Shown one piece after another: positions 22,010 to 33,761 of a stretch of DNA of 64,000 nucleotides (positions within the stretch are counted from its first letter, which is position 1; each line of letters starts with the position of its first letter). The DNA comes from Stereum hirsutum FP-91666 SS1 (taxonomy: Eukaryota; Basidiomycota; Agaricomycetes; Russulales; Stereaceae), in the NCBI RefSeq assembly GCF_000264905.1, contig NW_006763133.1, positions 1,391,082 through 1,455,081 on the forward strand, in the 5' to 3' direction. Below the pieces are notes generated by a model. That model saw nothing but the letters and a program-made list of their open reading frames with translations, was not told the DNA's origin and made no database searches. The position numbers and the translations under genes are program-made.

Positions 22010-22990
22010 TCAAAAAATCACATCCTCATCCTTGCTACTGAGCAAGTCGCCACCGCCACTCGTTTCGTCAATATCCACTGCTGTCGGAAGAGCAGCAGTC
22101 TCTGCATTCGCTGATTCCGCCAATTTCTTCGCGTCCGCCGCCTCAGCATCTCGCTTCTTCTTCCCCTGCACTTTCTTTAGTCTGAGATGCAAGCACCGAG
22201 AGAAGTTCAATGATATATGCGCATGTGGACAGGGGCAAGAGGCGCACCTGAAGAACTCCTCACGATCCATCTCATCCAATTCGCTCATGATGTACTTGAT
22301 AGTGTTGTCCAGTCTGGGGATAACGACGTGCTCGATGGCGTTCACACGTCGATTTGTGGCTCTGATGACTTCATCGAGGATTGTGAATGCGGTTTGCAGG
22401 GATGCAAGTTCGACCAGCGTTTCGACAGCCTTCGCGTACACCTCTTTTGCCCGAAGAACTTGTTGACCTCCTCGACCCAAACCAGTGAGATTGAAGTCTA
22501 AGGAAACAATTATTAGAGCAATCAGCGGGTAATTACGCTGAGGGTGACGTATGGAATGCAAAGTAAGGCGCACCAGAGCCGGCGACACGATCCACCTCAA
22601 ATGCAGGTAGCACAACACCAGACACGTTCTCTTGCTTCGCTTTGACCTTGAAGGACGCAGACTTTGCTTGTTCTTGGACGAGGTAGGAAATATCGCCTGT
22701 GGCGTAGGTGACCTCCGCTAATGAGAACGAAGCCAATTGCATCACCCTGCCCATCTTGCGCTTAGCCTATGACGGCCACTGTATGTAAGTTGAAGGCCAA
22801 TGTATAAACGACAGTACGATAGACGCACTTCATCGACTTTCCTGAGGATAGCACGGAATCGTGTAGTCAGTGCATCTCGCTTCTTCGCCAGGAGGGAGTG
22901 TCCTGTCTGAGCACCCTTCAACCGAGTCTTCGTGTTCGTGAGCGCCATACGCGTTGGGAAGATGTTCTCGCGAGGACCTGTGCCGGACAT
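22010..22990 (-). CDS. VMA8: V-type ATPase subunit D
   Basis: Central-stalk subunit of the V1 sector of the vacuolar proton pump. Four exons: 22990-22829, 22766-22574, 22497-22248, 22181-22010; 258 aa, the usual length. The N-terminus [21 protein letters not shown] and the following [22 protein letters not shown] are highly characteristic. The second helix carries [28 protein letters not shown] and the [23 protein letters not shown] segment. A 515-bp MITE lies only 78 bp upstream of the start codon, so it must sit in or next to the promoter or 5' UTR. Confidence 0.95.
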
Positions 22991-23068
22991 GATGGTTTAC
23001 GAGTATATGTTCGTGTTGTGTGAGAAGGTCGTTGATGGAAAGAGTCGTCGGTGTGGAGGCCACTGAGT

Positions 23069-23583
23069 AGGCCCCGGGAAACTAGGTCGAGGTCGCCCGG
23101 CCGCGGAGCGTTTTTTTGAGCAAATTCCGACGAAATCCCTCCCCGAAAGTTGCGTTTTTTAAGGGATTTGGGAGCAAACCCTGTCGGAATACGAGCGGAT
23201 TTTAGGGGGTTGTGTTGGGTGTCGGTTCTCTTGCCCAACCTTGACTTACCCTTGTAACCCTCACATAACCTCAACTTTGACATAACCTCACCTAAACATA
23301 GCCTAATCTACCATAGACGCATTCTTCCATGTCTCTTTAGGTAGGGTAAGTGTAGATTAGGCTAGGGGAAGTTGAGGTTATGTGGAAGTTGAGGTTATGT
23401 GGGGGTTTACCGTGTTGTCAAGCCTTGCCCCGGAAAATAAAATAAAATAAAAATAAATAAAAATATTCGAAGCCTTCCCCGTTTGAGCGTTTTTTTGGGC
23501 CTCAGGGAGCGATTTTAGGTGCGGATTTTAGGCCTTCCGGCGGGCGGCGGACGGGGCCACCTCGACCTAGTTTCCCGGGTCCT
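23069..23583. mobile_element. 515-bp hAT-like MITE with nested palindrome
   Basis: Terminal inverted repeats of about 29 bp with two mismatches share GGGAAACTAGGTCGAGGT; outer ends are AGGC and AGGA. An exact 8-bp direct repeat CACTGAGT flanks both ends (23061-23068 and 23584-23591), as expected for hAT-type insertion. No transposase frame is present. Inside, two arms of about 54 nt (23258-23311 and 23352-23405, with CATAACCTCA / TGAGGTTATG repeats) form a second inverted repeat round a 40-nt loop. Its interior also has GAGCGTTTTTTT and GCGGATTTTAG in direct repeat near both ends. It lies between VMA8 (-) and tRNA-Phe (+). Confidence 0.88.
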
Positions 23584-23657
23584 CACTGAGTGCTGGACGA
23601 GGTGCACGATTGCACAGGCGGAGGGTATAGTAAACGAATAAACCGTATTAAAATACT

Positions 23658-23730
23658 GCCGTGATAGCTCAGCTGGGAGAGCAACAGACTGAAGTTCTGG
23701 AGGTCGCCTGTTCAATCCAGGCTCATGGCA
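23658..23730 (+). tRNA. tRNA-Phe (GAA)
   Basis: 73-nt cloverleaf without intron. The acceptor stem pairs GCCGTGA with TCATGGC (one G-T), with A as discriminator. The D arm is GCTC-AGCTGGGA-GAGC. The anticodon loop CTGAAGT gives GAA; the anticodon stem is complete except for an A-G at the top pair. The T arm is GCCTG-TTCAATC-CAGGC. It starts 67 bp after the second copy of the MITE target-site duplication. Confidence 0.93.
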
Positions 23731-24183
23731 TGAAATCGCCATCGTCTTTTGGTTCTAACTCACCACAAACTTTTTCTGAAAATTTTACACCACAGCTGGC
23801 GACATCGCCATTCTCGCGCTAAAGCATCGTACTAAGTCCGCAAGTACAGACCAAGGATAGCTAGCGTTTAACACGGATGATCAATAGATAAACGATTTAT
23901 AATATTGTCCTGGGTCAAGTATGTAGTATAGAAACTAGACGCGGAAAGACATGCGATATATTCTGCGTGAGGCAATAAAATTCCGTGGAGAAAATATGAA
24001 CGATACCATGCTATACTCAGTGTGGAACACCAAAGAATTGAAGCCTACTCTCCGGGTATATGTGGAGATTGAACCTTCTTACCGCCTTAGTGGTTCACAA
24101 CCACCTTCATGGCTTGATGAAAGTAGTCATTCCAGCAAGATAGAGAGGGTCTGCGGGAGGAATGAACAATGACCCACAATCAA
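23731..24183. other. intergenic, nothing supported
   Basis: About 450 bp between tRNA-Phe and the 3' end of the secreted lactonase-like gene on the minus strand. It is AT-rich. No gene, repeat or RNA is supported; the right part should hold 3' UTR. Confidence 0.5.
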
Positions 24184-25818
24184 TCACCCTGAGCCATAGT
24201 GAAAGGACAAGGAGCCCAACGTACCGAAAGAGAGGCCTCCGTTGGTGGCGATGGACGACCAGTTGTAGTTTTGGACGAGAGTCGCGTTGCCTGAAGCGTC
24301 CAAGCTCAAAATCCCAATAGAAGTGCTGTTGGGTTGAAGAATATATGCGAAGCTGCGATAGAAGGGCATGTGAGTATAATCGTGATGGCGTTTAAATGAT
24401 CGTTTGGAGACGCACCTCTTGTCATTGAACGACGCCGTGGCGATGTCAAGAGTGTTGGCTGTGTTCGAGAGTTGGTATACCTACCGAGTTTGATGATACT
24501 GTCAACGCACCGAATACACTCACAAACCATCAGAGGAACCTACATTGACGACGGAACTAGTCAAATCACTGTTGATTGTCACTTCCGTGACGTTGTCGGA
24601 TCCGGGAGCAACGAGGTAATAGCTTCCCGTCTTGTTGCTGTACGCCGACCAGCAGTTACCCCCGCCCGGAGTAGCGTTGGCAGACGAGCGGTTGCTGGTC
24701 GAAGCAGTAGAAACATCCGAAAAGTCGAAGATGTCGTATCCAATGGCGGTATCGGCAGCGAAAATGGCGTTCGATCCAGGGATGATGGTCATAGCGAACG
24801 GTGATGCGCCTCCATCCTTCGGGTACACCTTCGTGAAGTTCTCAGACAGGGAACCGTTCGCAGCAACATCCCAAACAGCGAGGTAGCCCTTGCAGGAGAA
24901 GTTTGTTTGGGTCTGGGTTAAACCCTTGACTGCAGCAACAAGATGTTTCTCATCTTCAGTGAATATGACTTGGGAAAGGGAGGTGGCAGGACCGAAGGGG
25001 GGCGTGATCTGGGGCTGCCCGATGAGACGAACGGTCCCAGGGACGGAGACGAGGCCGGTAGAATTGACGCTGTAGCAGCTATGAAATTGTTGGTAAAGGA
25101 CCTGAGCGTCGAGGATGATAAGAACATAGCTCACCTCACACCGTTACGTTGTCCACCGTTCAGCACACAAACGCGATCTCCAGCGTGGTTGATCGCAACG
25201 GAGATAGGGAAGTCACCCTCGCTAGAAACTGGTTCTCCGATAGCCGTCAAGTTGGAAGGGTTGGTGGGATCGATTGCGAACGCCGATACGGTGTTTGCAC
25301 CGGCCTGACATCAGATTATGTGAGACGGTGACACCAACTTCATATACTAGAAAGGAGTACACTTACATTAATAGTGGCGAGGACATTCCCAGAGGACGAT
25401 GCGACAATCGGGGCCTGCGAGAAGAAAGCGTCGGGAGCGATTGGGTTTCCGGTTTGAACATGAGAACCATTGCCACCCGTAGGGATGGCTGAAGCGAGTG
25501 ACTTGACGCATAGCGGGACAAGGTCAGTAATGACATCGTTCGAGGTGTTCAAAGGCACACATACCAGCTGTCCGTCAGCACCAATGTCAGCCGAGACAAC
25601 ATAATTTCCGTCGACGCTGTTGGTGATGACTAGACGAGCGTATTGAGCTTGAATATCCGAAGACTCTGAAGAATTAGAAACGTACAGTAAGCGGCGCCCA
25701 CAGAGGAAGACGCATCGGAGGATGCGTTGAACGTTATTGTGGCATTGTCAGCACCAGCGCAGCCAGAGAACGACGCGTAAGAGGTCGCCAAAAATATTAA
25801 AACGGAGTTAAGCTTCAT
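24184..25818 (-). CDS. secreted lactonase-type beta-propeller protein (carboxymuconate cyclase-like)
   Basis: Seven exons: 25818-25686, 25629-25565, 25501-25367, 25304-25135, 25078-24544, 24480-24416, 24352-24184; 423 aa. The first 20 or so residues (MKLNSVLIFLATSYASFSGCAGA) are a clear signal peptide. The rest has the repeated blade pattern of the 6-phosphogluconolactonase / 3-carboxy-cis,cis-muconate lactonizing family: VITNSVDGNYVVSADIGADGQL, VLATINAGANTVSAFAID, PISVAINHAGDRVCVLNGG and VIFTEDEKHLVAAVKG. Many N-glycosylation sites (NAT, NGS, NVT) fit secretion. Agaricomycetes have many such extracellular paralogues whose substrates are not established, so enzymatic activity is not claimed. 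Confidence 0.85.
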
Positions 25819-26769
25819 TCCGATAAGTAGAGCAAGGTACTAGTTGGGTGAAGAAATAGTGGAAGAGGACGACCTCCAGCTTTTATATCAAACCTTTACT
25901 AATAGCAGACGACGCTCGATTGTGCAGTGTGTCCATCCTGGTGCACGTTTCTGGGTATGCGTGCCGATGATGCGACTTGAAGAGTTCGGAAAGCTGTGCT
26001 AGAGCGCTTCTTGTTGGGCGGGATTCACGTGAGTACTTGGTGATCGTCGGGATTCCGACCTCTTTTCATAAGAGGGATCCACCAAGTTTGAGCAATTATA
26101 GAACGCAGTGTACTGGCGTCATGGGCATAAAATCGTATGCAGTGCTTTGCCATAGTGAAACAGTGAACTCGTCGCTTGATACACCAACTGGCGATCAATA
26201 TTGGGCCTTGCTTTGAGTATGCCGACCGAGTTTGGCACGGCAATTTAATGAAAAGGCTGTGTGCGTCCACTGTTCAACGGAACTTCGGTCAAGGAGTATT
26301 AGTTCGGGCTTGCACGAGAAATATTCCAAAAAATGTTTTAGGATGAGGCTCACGATTTCCAGGCTCCAGATGGTTGGTCGGTCGGGCATCATTGTTGAAT
26401 TAAAACGGCTGAGGAATGGAGATCATATGACAAGTGGACTGACAAAACCGAGCGTGCTTCGACTGCGGTCAGCGCATGAGACACAGCGGCGAAGAAGCCC
26501 GCGGTTACCTGTTACCTTGCCTGAGCCTCATCGTAGACAGTAGTTCTTCTTTCTAGTTCCATGGGCTGTTTTGCGAAAGGTTTTAGTAGGCCTGCTTTCG
26601 AGTGTACCGTGTGACAGAGTAGCATCGAAGCTCCACCATCAGACGTAAAAACGGCAACAAGTCGAGGAGCAAAACAATCTAGTCGTTGAGTCAAAGGATT
26701 GAGTACAGTATATTTTATTTCTTCGACCACGGTGCACTCCTGAATGTGAAAGGTAGATACAGCTCGGGC
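25819..26769. other. intergenic, about 950 bp
   Basis: Holds the promoter of the secreted lactonase-like gene (left, minus strand) and the 3' flank of CCT4 (right, minus strand). No gene, RNA or repeat is supported. Short frames are unspliced and featureless. Confidence 0.5.
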
Positions 26770-28867
26770 CTACCGTGCTTGCACGTAGTCATCGATCTTC
26801 AACAGCAAACACACTGTTTCCGTGGAGAGCTCGATAGCACTCGTCGACACCAAGAGAGGCTGAACGACATCCTCCTGCAGGATATCCGAAATCAAACCCT
26901 GCAGAAAGTAGAAAATGGTGATATTAGTGAGCCATTGTATTGAGATGACGGCAGGCACTCACCCTCCGAACGTTGATGCCTGCGTTACGCTCGCCCAGTG
27001 CGTGTCGGTTTCGGAGTTCGGTGACGATGGCGATGGGGTTCAGACCAGCATTCTCCGCCAGGGTAGTGGGGATAACTTCGAGCGCGTCGGCATATGCTTG
27101 GAAGCAGTACGCTTCCATGCCCTTGAGCGACTGTGCGTATTGAGAAAGCATTCTGGAGACATGGATCTCAGGAGCGCCACCGCCACCAATCAGTGCACTT
27201 CGTAATCGAAGAACACTCCAGTTAGTCGGAAGGAAAACAGCGATCGGAGCGGAAAACAAGAACGTACCGCTTTTTGACAAGACACCGCACGACACAGAGA
27301 GCATCATGCAGACTACGTTCGCACTCCTCCAACACCAGAGAGTTACTCCCCATTGCCAAAATGCTGACAGTCTTTCCCCTATTCTTGACGCCGGTGATCC
27401 TCACGACCTTCGTCCCATTATCACTTTTTTCCTCCACCAAATCCGCATAACCGAGCTTGTCCTCCGAAAATGCCTCGATGTCCGCTACCGGCTTACACCC
27501 GAGACTCTTGGTGAGGAAGTCGATCTCGTCACGTTCAACGTCTTTGACGACGAGGATATTGAGACGTTTGAGGAAATTGAGAGACGTCTCGTCTACGGCG
27601 TCACGGAGGATAGATTTTTGGAGGAGGAGGACATTGCAGCCCGTCTTTTTGATTTTCTTGCAGAGGTTGAGGAGGTATGTTCGGCCTTCCTTGATGACCT
27701 TGTCCATTTGGCGATAGTCGTTGATGACGACCGTGTTGTCCATCTAGAGACTGTGTAAGACTAGTTTTTATATTCAAGGTCGGACTTGAGTGACATACGT
27801 CGGGTTTGGGTGCACTCAGTTGGAACTGGATGAGACCGATCTTGGCCTTCTCAATTCTCGTTGGGCCACCGGCAGACGTAACGACGGTCTGGTTGAGAAC
27901 GACACCATCGATGAGTTCAGTATCCTCGATGGTACCGCCCACTTTCTTCACAATTCGGATATCTCTAAGGTCGACGTTTGAGGATGTAGGGGAGGCAAGA
28001 CGTGTGACAGCAGAGACAGCGATAGGTGCAAGAGTTGACGAATATTGGGAGACGATCTGTGGCACCAAAAACAGATGTGAGGCCACAATTACAGTCAATC
28101 CAAGTGATGAACTCGTACCTTAGAGTTCAAAGACGTGCTAGCGGCGCGTAGAAGAACAGCGGTATCATTGAGATCAATTGGTGTAGAGATCTCGGTCAAG
28201 AACTCGACGGCCTTTGCTGATGCCTTCAGGAAAGACTCGGCGATGATGGTCGGGTGCATGCCCTTTTGAAGCATCTTCTCAGCTGCACCAAGTAAGCTTC
28301 CAGCCAGAACAACTACACTGGTGGTTCCATCACCAGCCTCGACATCTTGTGCGGCAGAGAGATCGACGAGCTGGACGAATGATGAGATACCGGCTGTGGC
28401 GACAGTCAGAGCACAAACATACCATTTTGGAAGCAGGGTGTAATGCCTGAATACTACGAAGAATGGTTGCACCATCGTTCGTAACAATTACCTCTCCTTT
28501 TGACGTTTGGATCTGCAGGTAGACGCGATTTGAATCATGAGATCGAAAGCAATGCTTGTAGAAACGGTTTGTGCGCACCATCTTGTCCATCCCTCGGGGA
28601 CCAAGAGAGGTCCGGACGGCGTCGCTGATCGCTATATACAGTGATTTTAATAAACCAGCCGATTTGATACAATCTCAACGATGCTCACCCTTTGCAGCCA
28701 CCATATTTGACAGACGGACCTCCATAGGTTTGCCCTGCACAAGTAGTACGCGTCTTAGACCGCGATTGTACGAAGGGAGAACAAATAAATCTGACCTTAT
28801 CATTAAAGGCCTTATTCGCTCCAGTTGCCTGGAGAGCAGTCGGTGCTGGTGCCATTGCGGAAGCCAT
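26770..28867 (-). CDS. CCT4: T-complex protein 1 subunit delta (CCT4)
   Basis: Subunit of the cytosolic CCT/TRiC chaperonin that folds actin and tubulin. Nine exons: 28867-28796, 28734-28689, 28631-28579, 28512-28423, 28370-28119, 28056-27799, 27743-27268, 27194-26963, 26898-26770; 535 aa. Chaperonin signatures include [23 protein letters not shown] and the nucleotide-binding [17 protein letters not shown]. Delta-specific stretches are [51 protein letters not shown] and [13 protein letters not shown], with GGGGAPEI near the C-terminal equatorial domain. It is head-to-head with UFD1; 208 bp separate the start codons. Confidence 0.96.
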
Positions 28868-29075
28868 AGTCTAAGAAAGAGAAGGAGAGAGGGAGCAGAG
28901 TATCCGAAATTGTGGACGCGAGGATGAAGCCAAGATCAGTCCGAATTGTGTTCTCAGAAAGGAAGGAGAGCCCACGTGGAGGATTGCGTAGGGCGGCGCG
29001 TCGAACGCGGTTCCGCCACTTGTTCTCGTTCTCTTGTCCACATTCACCTTCGTTGGACACATAACAACTCTAGAC
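28868..29075. promoter_or_regulatory. bidirectional promoter CCT4/UFD1
   Basis: 208 bp between the start codons of a chaperonin subunit and an ER-associated-degradation factor. Both promoters have to fit here. Shared control of protein-quality genes is plausible but inferred. No heat-shock element was identified with confidence. Confidence 0.55.
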
Positions 29076-30835
29076 ATGGATTTCGTACGGAGTAAAATCT
29101 TCGGATGTCATTACTATCTACTAATATCTGGTTCAGTTTGGACAGCAGGGAATGAACGGTGGCCCAGGAGGATTATTCGCACAGTTAGCCCAGTATGACG
29201 CGTCCTTGCATCTGTATATCTTCCAACACTGACACAATCTCGAGCACAGAGGATTTCAAGGAGGATATGGTCCAGGACATAGGGCTGCTAATCCATCTGC
29301 ATATGACGAATATCTCAAAGCATACAGTGTTGCCATGCTTCCAGGCAGGGAGAGAGAGAACGTCAGTTACGGTGGAAAGAGTGCGTGACATCCTTCGCAT
29401 CCCTTACTGATTGAATATTCACTCATCATCTTCTTCGTCCCGTATACAGTCATCATGCCACCATCTGCACTTGCACACCTTACATCACTCGATTTAGACT
29501 CTCCATGGATGTTCAAGCTTCGTAATCCGGCTAATCCGGCCGCATCTACGCACGCTGGTGTTCTTGAATTTATTGCTGAGGAGGGTGTTGTCCATCTACC
29601 TTATTGGATGATGAAAACGTTGCGGTTGAATGAAGGGGATCCCATTCGAATTACTGGAACTGAAGTGCCGAAGGGCAAGTTTGTCAAGCTACAAGCCCAG
29701 CACGTCCACTTCCTCGAGATCTCCGATCCCAAAGCTGTGTATGTCCTATTCTTCTTCATCGAGGACAGACACATTCAACTGGTTTTTGCAGTCTTGAGCA
29801 AGCTCTTCGTAATTTCACATGCCTCACCCAAGGCGACATCATCGAAATCTCCTACAACTCGATCGTATTCGGTCTCCTCGTCATGGAAGCTAGTCCCGGC
29901 GGAGAAGGCATCTCAGTCCTCGACACCGATCTTGAAGTCGACTTTGCCGCTCCTGTCGGCTATGTCGAGCCCGAACGCCCTAAACCTCCACCTCCGTCGA
30001 CGATGGCCACAAAACTAAACATCGACGTCACTTCTTCTACCCCTGGTTCTTCACGTCCCGGAAGCTCGATCGGTGGTACATTTGCGGGTACGAGTAAGGC
30101 CGCTACGAACGTGAGCAAGGGAGGTAATGACTGGGAGACTTTCAAAGGTAAGGGAGAGACGTTAGGCGGTCGGCGTACGAAGGGTCGGGGGATCACCCAT
30201 CGGCAGGCCGAAGCTGTTCCTACGGGGAGCAAGATCATTCGGACGGAGTAGGTGCCCTGTTTGAACATGCTGTATCCCGATCGAACTGACACGATCATTC
30301 ACAGTCAACATCGTGTCGTCTCGAATGACGATATCGAATCTGAGGACAAAGTTCCCGCCCCTCTAAACCTTCCCCTTGGCAAATTATTCTTCGGTTTCAA
30401 TATCCCCGACTATGTCCCACCACCACCACAGCCAGACGAGAATGCCGCCCCGCAGGTACGTCTTCATTCTCTGTACTTCTTAAAATTTGTGCTCATCCCG
30501 TACCTCAGTCTCCTCCGTCATTTGCTGGATCTGGTAACACCCTCTCTGGTCGGCCTTCTTCAGGTCCGCAATCCAAGGGCAAAGGCAAGGCAAAGGAAGA
30601 AGACAATGCCAAACAGCAGCAGGCGACTTGGGGTCAAGGCCAAGGACAAACTCTGGGCGCACGCTCGTCGGCCCCTCCCGCTCGGAATATTGGGAACGGG
30701 CAAGTAGGTGCGGGAGGTGCAGCGGTCCCTCGCTTGCCGCAGAGGAGTTCGCAGAAGAAGAAAGAAAGGAGTCCATCGCCTGAGATGGACTGGGGAGTGG
30801 ATGACGATGAGCCAATCGATATTGATAGCGATTAA
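29076..30835 (+). CDS. UFD1: ubiquitin fusion degradation protein 1
   Basis: Cofactor that, with Npl4, lets Cdc48/p97 bind polyubiquitinated substrates in ER-associated degradation. Seven exons: 29076-29084, 29137-29192, 29250-29380, 29450-29738, 29792-30247, 30305-30455, 30509-30835; 472 aa. The Ufd1 double-psi barrel domain shows the repeated SYGGKIIMPPSALAHLTSLD, MFKLRNPANP and VHLPYWMMKTLRLNEGDPIRI, with FTCLTQGDIIEISYN after that. The C-terminal half is low-complexity and acidic and should contain the p97-binding motifs. Exon 1 is only nine coding bases (MDF), which decides the start. Confidence 0.95.
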
Positions 30836-31137
30836 TTGTCGATCGCCAGATCCAGTTGTAGTGGAGAGGATGTTTTTGTATCAGCTTGTTGTGTACGTTT
30901 TGAAGTGATGATCACGAAGGACTGTAACGTATCCGTAGTTCAATATCTGATGATGCAGATGCCAATGCAGAAACACTGTTGTTTGTCTTGAAATACTTGG
31001 CTGGGGATCTCGTTGTGAGTTTAGAACCGGTGGATGGCTGAAAGGCTTGGTATATGTTCCGAAAGCCAGTACGTAGAATGAACCCGCGCCGTCGTGAATA
31101 TGCGTGAGTGGAGTACAAGTCTCAAAGCAAAGTTCGT
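30836..31137. other. convergent 3' region UFD1/NMT
   Basis: 302 bp between the stops of UFD1 (+) and the N-myristoyltransferase gene (-). It should hold both 3' UTRs and terminators. No coding sequence or repeat seen. Confidence 0.55.
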
Positions 31138-33319
31138 TTACAACATAACCACACCTACACCTCTTCCTATACTGCGATCAGCGGTAGCCGCGTGGCCCGC
31201 CAGGGGCTTAGTCCTCCAGTTATACAGATAAAAGTTCAACAAACCATCTCCAGAGCCAAACTAAGCAGTAAATTGATGCGTAGTCAGCATCGATAGACAT
31301 GCTTGCAAGCAGGGAGCTTTGAGAACGAACGCACCTTCAGATCCTGTAAGAAATTATGATTGTCCATGAGCGTCAAGGCGTTGAATACGTCGAACTTGGC
31401 CTCGTTCGCGACGATTATGGCGTCCCCGATGAGATCCTGTAGCCTTCGCTTCAACACAGTACTGTTCTCGTCCAGATCGGTCTGGAAGGCGACGTCGGTA
31501 GCGTAGTAAAACAGGTATGCGGCTTCGAGGAGGTTGTGCTTCGTGTGGCCTATGATCGTCGAGGGGAGGCTGTAGAACGAGAAGAAGTCTGTGATTTGGT
31601 GTGTTTCTGGGTTCTGTCGACAGAATAAATATGTTAGCAATGTTCGTGGCGAGAGGATGCGACTGGGAGACGAAGATGTACCTCGACCACATATGTCCAG
31701 ACAACCTGACCTTCTCTCCGCCCCGCCGCATCCTTTTCACCCTTCCCTCTCCCACTCAAGAACTGATGGCGGACCTCGTCCTCAGTCATCACCGGGACCA
31801 TATCAAACCGCTGCATGTAAGTCGTGAAGAGATCGAAGACGGCTTTGACATCCTTGTCCTCCATCTCTCGAAGACCAGAACGAGCGAGGGTAGGTGTGGA
31901 GTTAATCTTGTATTGGCGGACCATTCGCGCGATGGTCATATTCCGGGGTACGTAGGTGAATTTGACGTCTACCAACTTGGGAATGTTGAGCGTGCGGTGG
32001 TAGTACCTAACAGTTGTAATAAGTTTCGCGTTAGAACTGGTGTATGTGCGATATAGATCGAATACGAGCTACACATACCGGCATATTGAGATGGGTGTGG
32101 GGATTACGACACCAGCGGTGTAGATGGCTTGGAATATGCCTTTGAGGTGACACTGTCGCGTCACTTCCTTGATCAGAACAGGGGCGAGTCGTTTCGACCT
32201 CAATTTCTTGTGCACGCAAAGATAGTTGATTTCGCTCGCTTGTATGATGCTGAACCGCACAAAGTGAGTACGATGGATGGGGTGAACGGAGTATCCAACA
32301 ACGCTTACTTGTCACGGACACGGAGTGTGATGGGTACGCCGGAGATGAAGGCTACCAGCTTCTTGTTGGAGGAGACCCGCACTCCGAGATGCCACTCCTT
32401 GTGGTAGCCTGGAGGCTTTAACGCCCTGTGATAGGATCACCACATGAGCTATGCTATTTCTTCCTAGAGAGACGATGGTTCCATACCACTCGAGGAATTC
32501 TGCAGTGTATTGAAAGCGGAAAGATGCCTGATCGTCCTCTACGTAATTCCCAGACAGAAGTTCGTATACTTCCCTGATCTATACTCAAGACAAAGATCAA
32601 AAGGATATATACAGACCTCTGCAGACAATACGCACCTGTGTTGCTTCATTGATATCGAGAGTAGACCATTCGAAGTCCTTGGGAAGAGGGTATGGCTCCT
32701 GTCGAACTTCTTCACGAGGTTTCGATGGTTCGATATAGCCATCCACCTCAGAAGGGCCTTCGCCTACTCGAGTTTAGTAATATGTGTGTTTGAGGTCTGA
32801 AGGTTCGTACCAAACTGAGTTACAGGTTGAGTAGCCCAAAACTATCGCCACGCAAGTCAGCACGTACATATGTCGACCAGCATCCGAGAGTCGACGTACC
32901 TTGTGGTCTCCAGCATCCTTCTTATTCTTCCCTCCAAGTCCAGCCTTGCCCTGCATGACATCCTTAATCTTCAATTGCTCCAACAACTGCCTCACAGTCT
33001 CCGCGTCCGCACCCGGGAGGTTCTCCCCATGTTCCTCCTTCACCTTCTCCAACACCGTATCCACCAACTTCTGCGGTACAGCATCTCCCTTGAGAGCAGC
33101 TAGAGCCTTCGCAGCCTTCGAGCGCTTCTTCTTTTTCTTCTTCGAGGAGGTAGAGGCACCTGCTGCAGAGGGGCTATCGGAGGGACCGGCACCAGGCGTA
33201 CCGTCGGCTTCATCTTCGAGATCAGAGCCTGAGCCTTCGCCGTCTACTTCAACGTCTTCGGGGTGATCACCGTTGGGGTGAGCCACAGATTCGTCTGGTA
33301 CTTCTTCTGCGCGAGCCAT
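31138..33319 (-). CDS. NMT1: glycylpeptide N-tetradecanoyltransferase (N-myristoyltransferase)
   Basis: Transfers myristate from myristoyl-CoA to N-terminal glycine of cytosolic proteins. Nine exons: 33319-32900, 32841-32811, 32763-32636, 32578-32487, 32425-32309, 32249-32079, 32006-31682, 31613-31335, 31260-31138; 561 aa. An extended N-terminus is acidic with a polylysine run ([14 protein letters not shown]), as in animal and fungal NMTs. The catalytic domain shows the NMT signatures [21 protein letters not shown] and the C-terminal [16 protein letters not shown], plus [17 protein letters not shown] and [12 protein letters not shown]. The usual C-terminal end carboxylate region is extended by about 20 residues after YLYNW. 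Exon 4 acceptor (ends 32579) was chosen for frame (IREVYELL). Confidence 0.95.
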
Positions 33320-33761
33320 TTGGTATACGTGGATGTGGTGAAGGGTGAGGGGTTTGGGTGGCAAAATCCTTGACTTCGGCCCAGGCGCTAGTGACGCAAT
33401 TGTACCGGATAAGATCTTACGACTGCCACTGGGCCACACTCAAACCATTCGACAATACGTGGCCTCCGGAGGACAGACTGCATTGTCGCCAAAAAAATAG
33501 CAAAATTCACCCGTCGCTAGCTTGAGGGTTTGGGCATGCAACTTCACTATGTACGGCTCAGTATAGAGGTTCGAACTTCATCACCTTTGGTATGTCACGG
33601 TATCGTGAGGGATGTTTCGTCCAGGCCTGCTCATGCTTCACCCTTTCTTTAGAAAGAAGCGAACGGTTCATCAAGCAATTGTTTCTAGGGTGGATGGAAA
33701 GGGAATGCGTTGGACGAGTAGCGTAGACCGAGACTACACAAGACACAAAGGACATAGTCAA
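33320..33761. other. intergenic: NMT promoter and OGG1 3' flank
   Basis: 442 bp between the NMT start (-) and the OGG1 stop (-). No gene supported. The part near 33320 must contain the NMT promoter. Confidence 0.5.
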
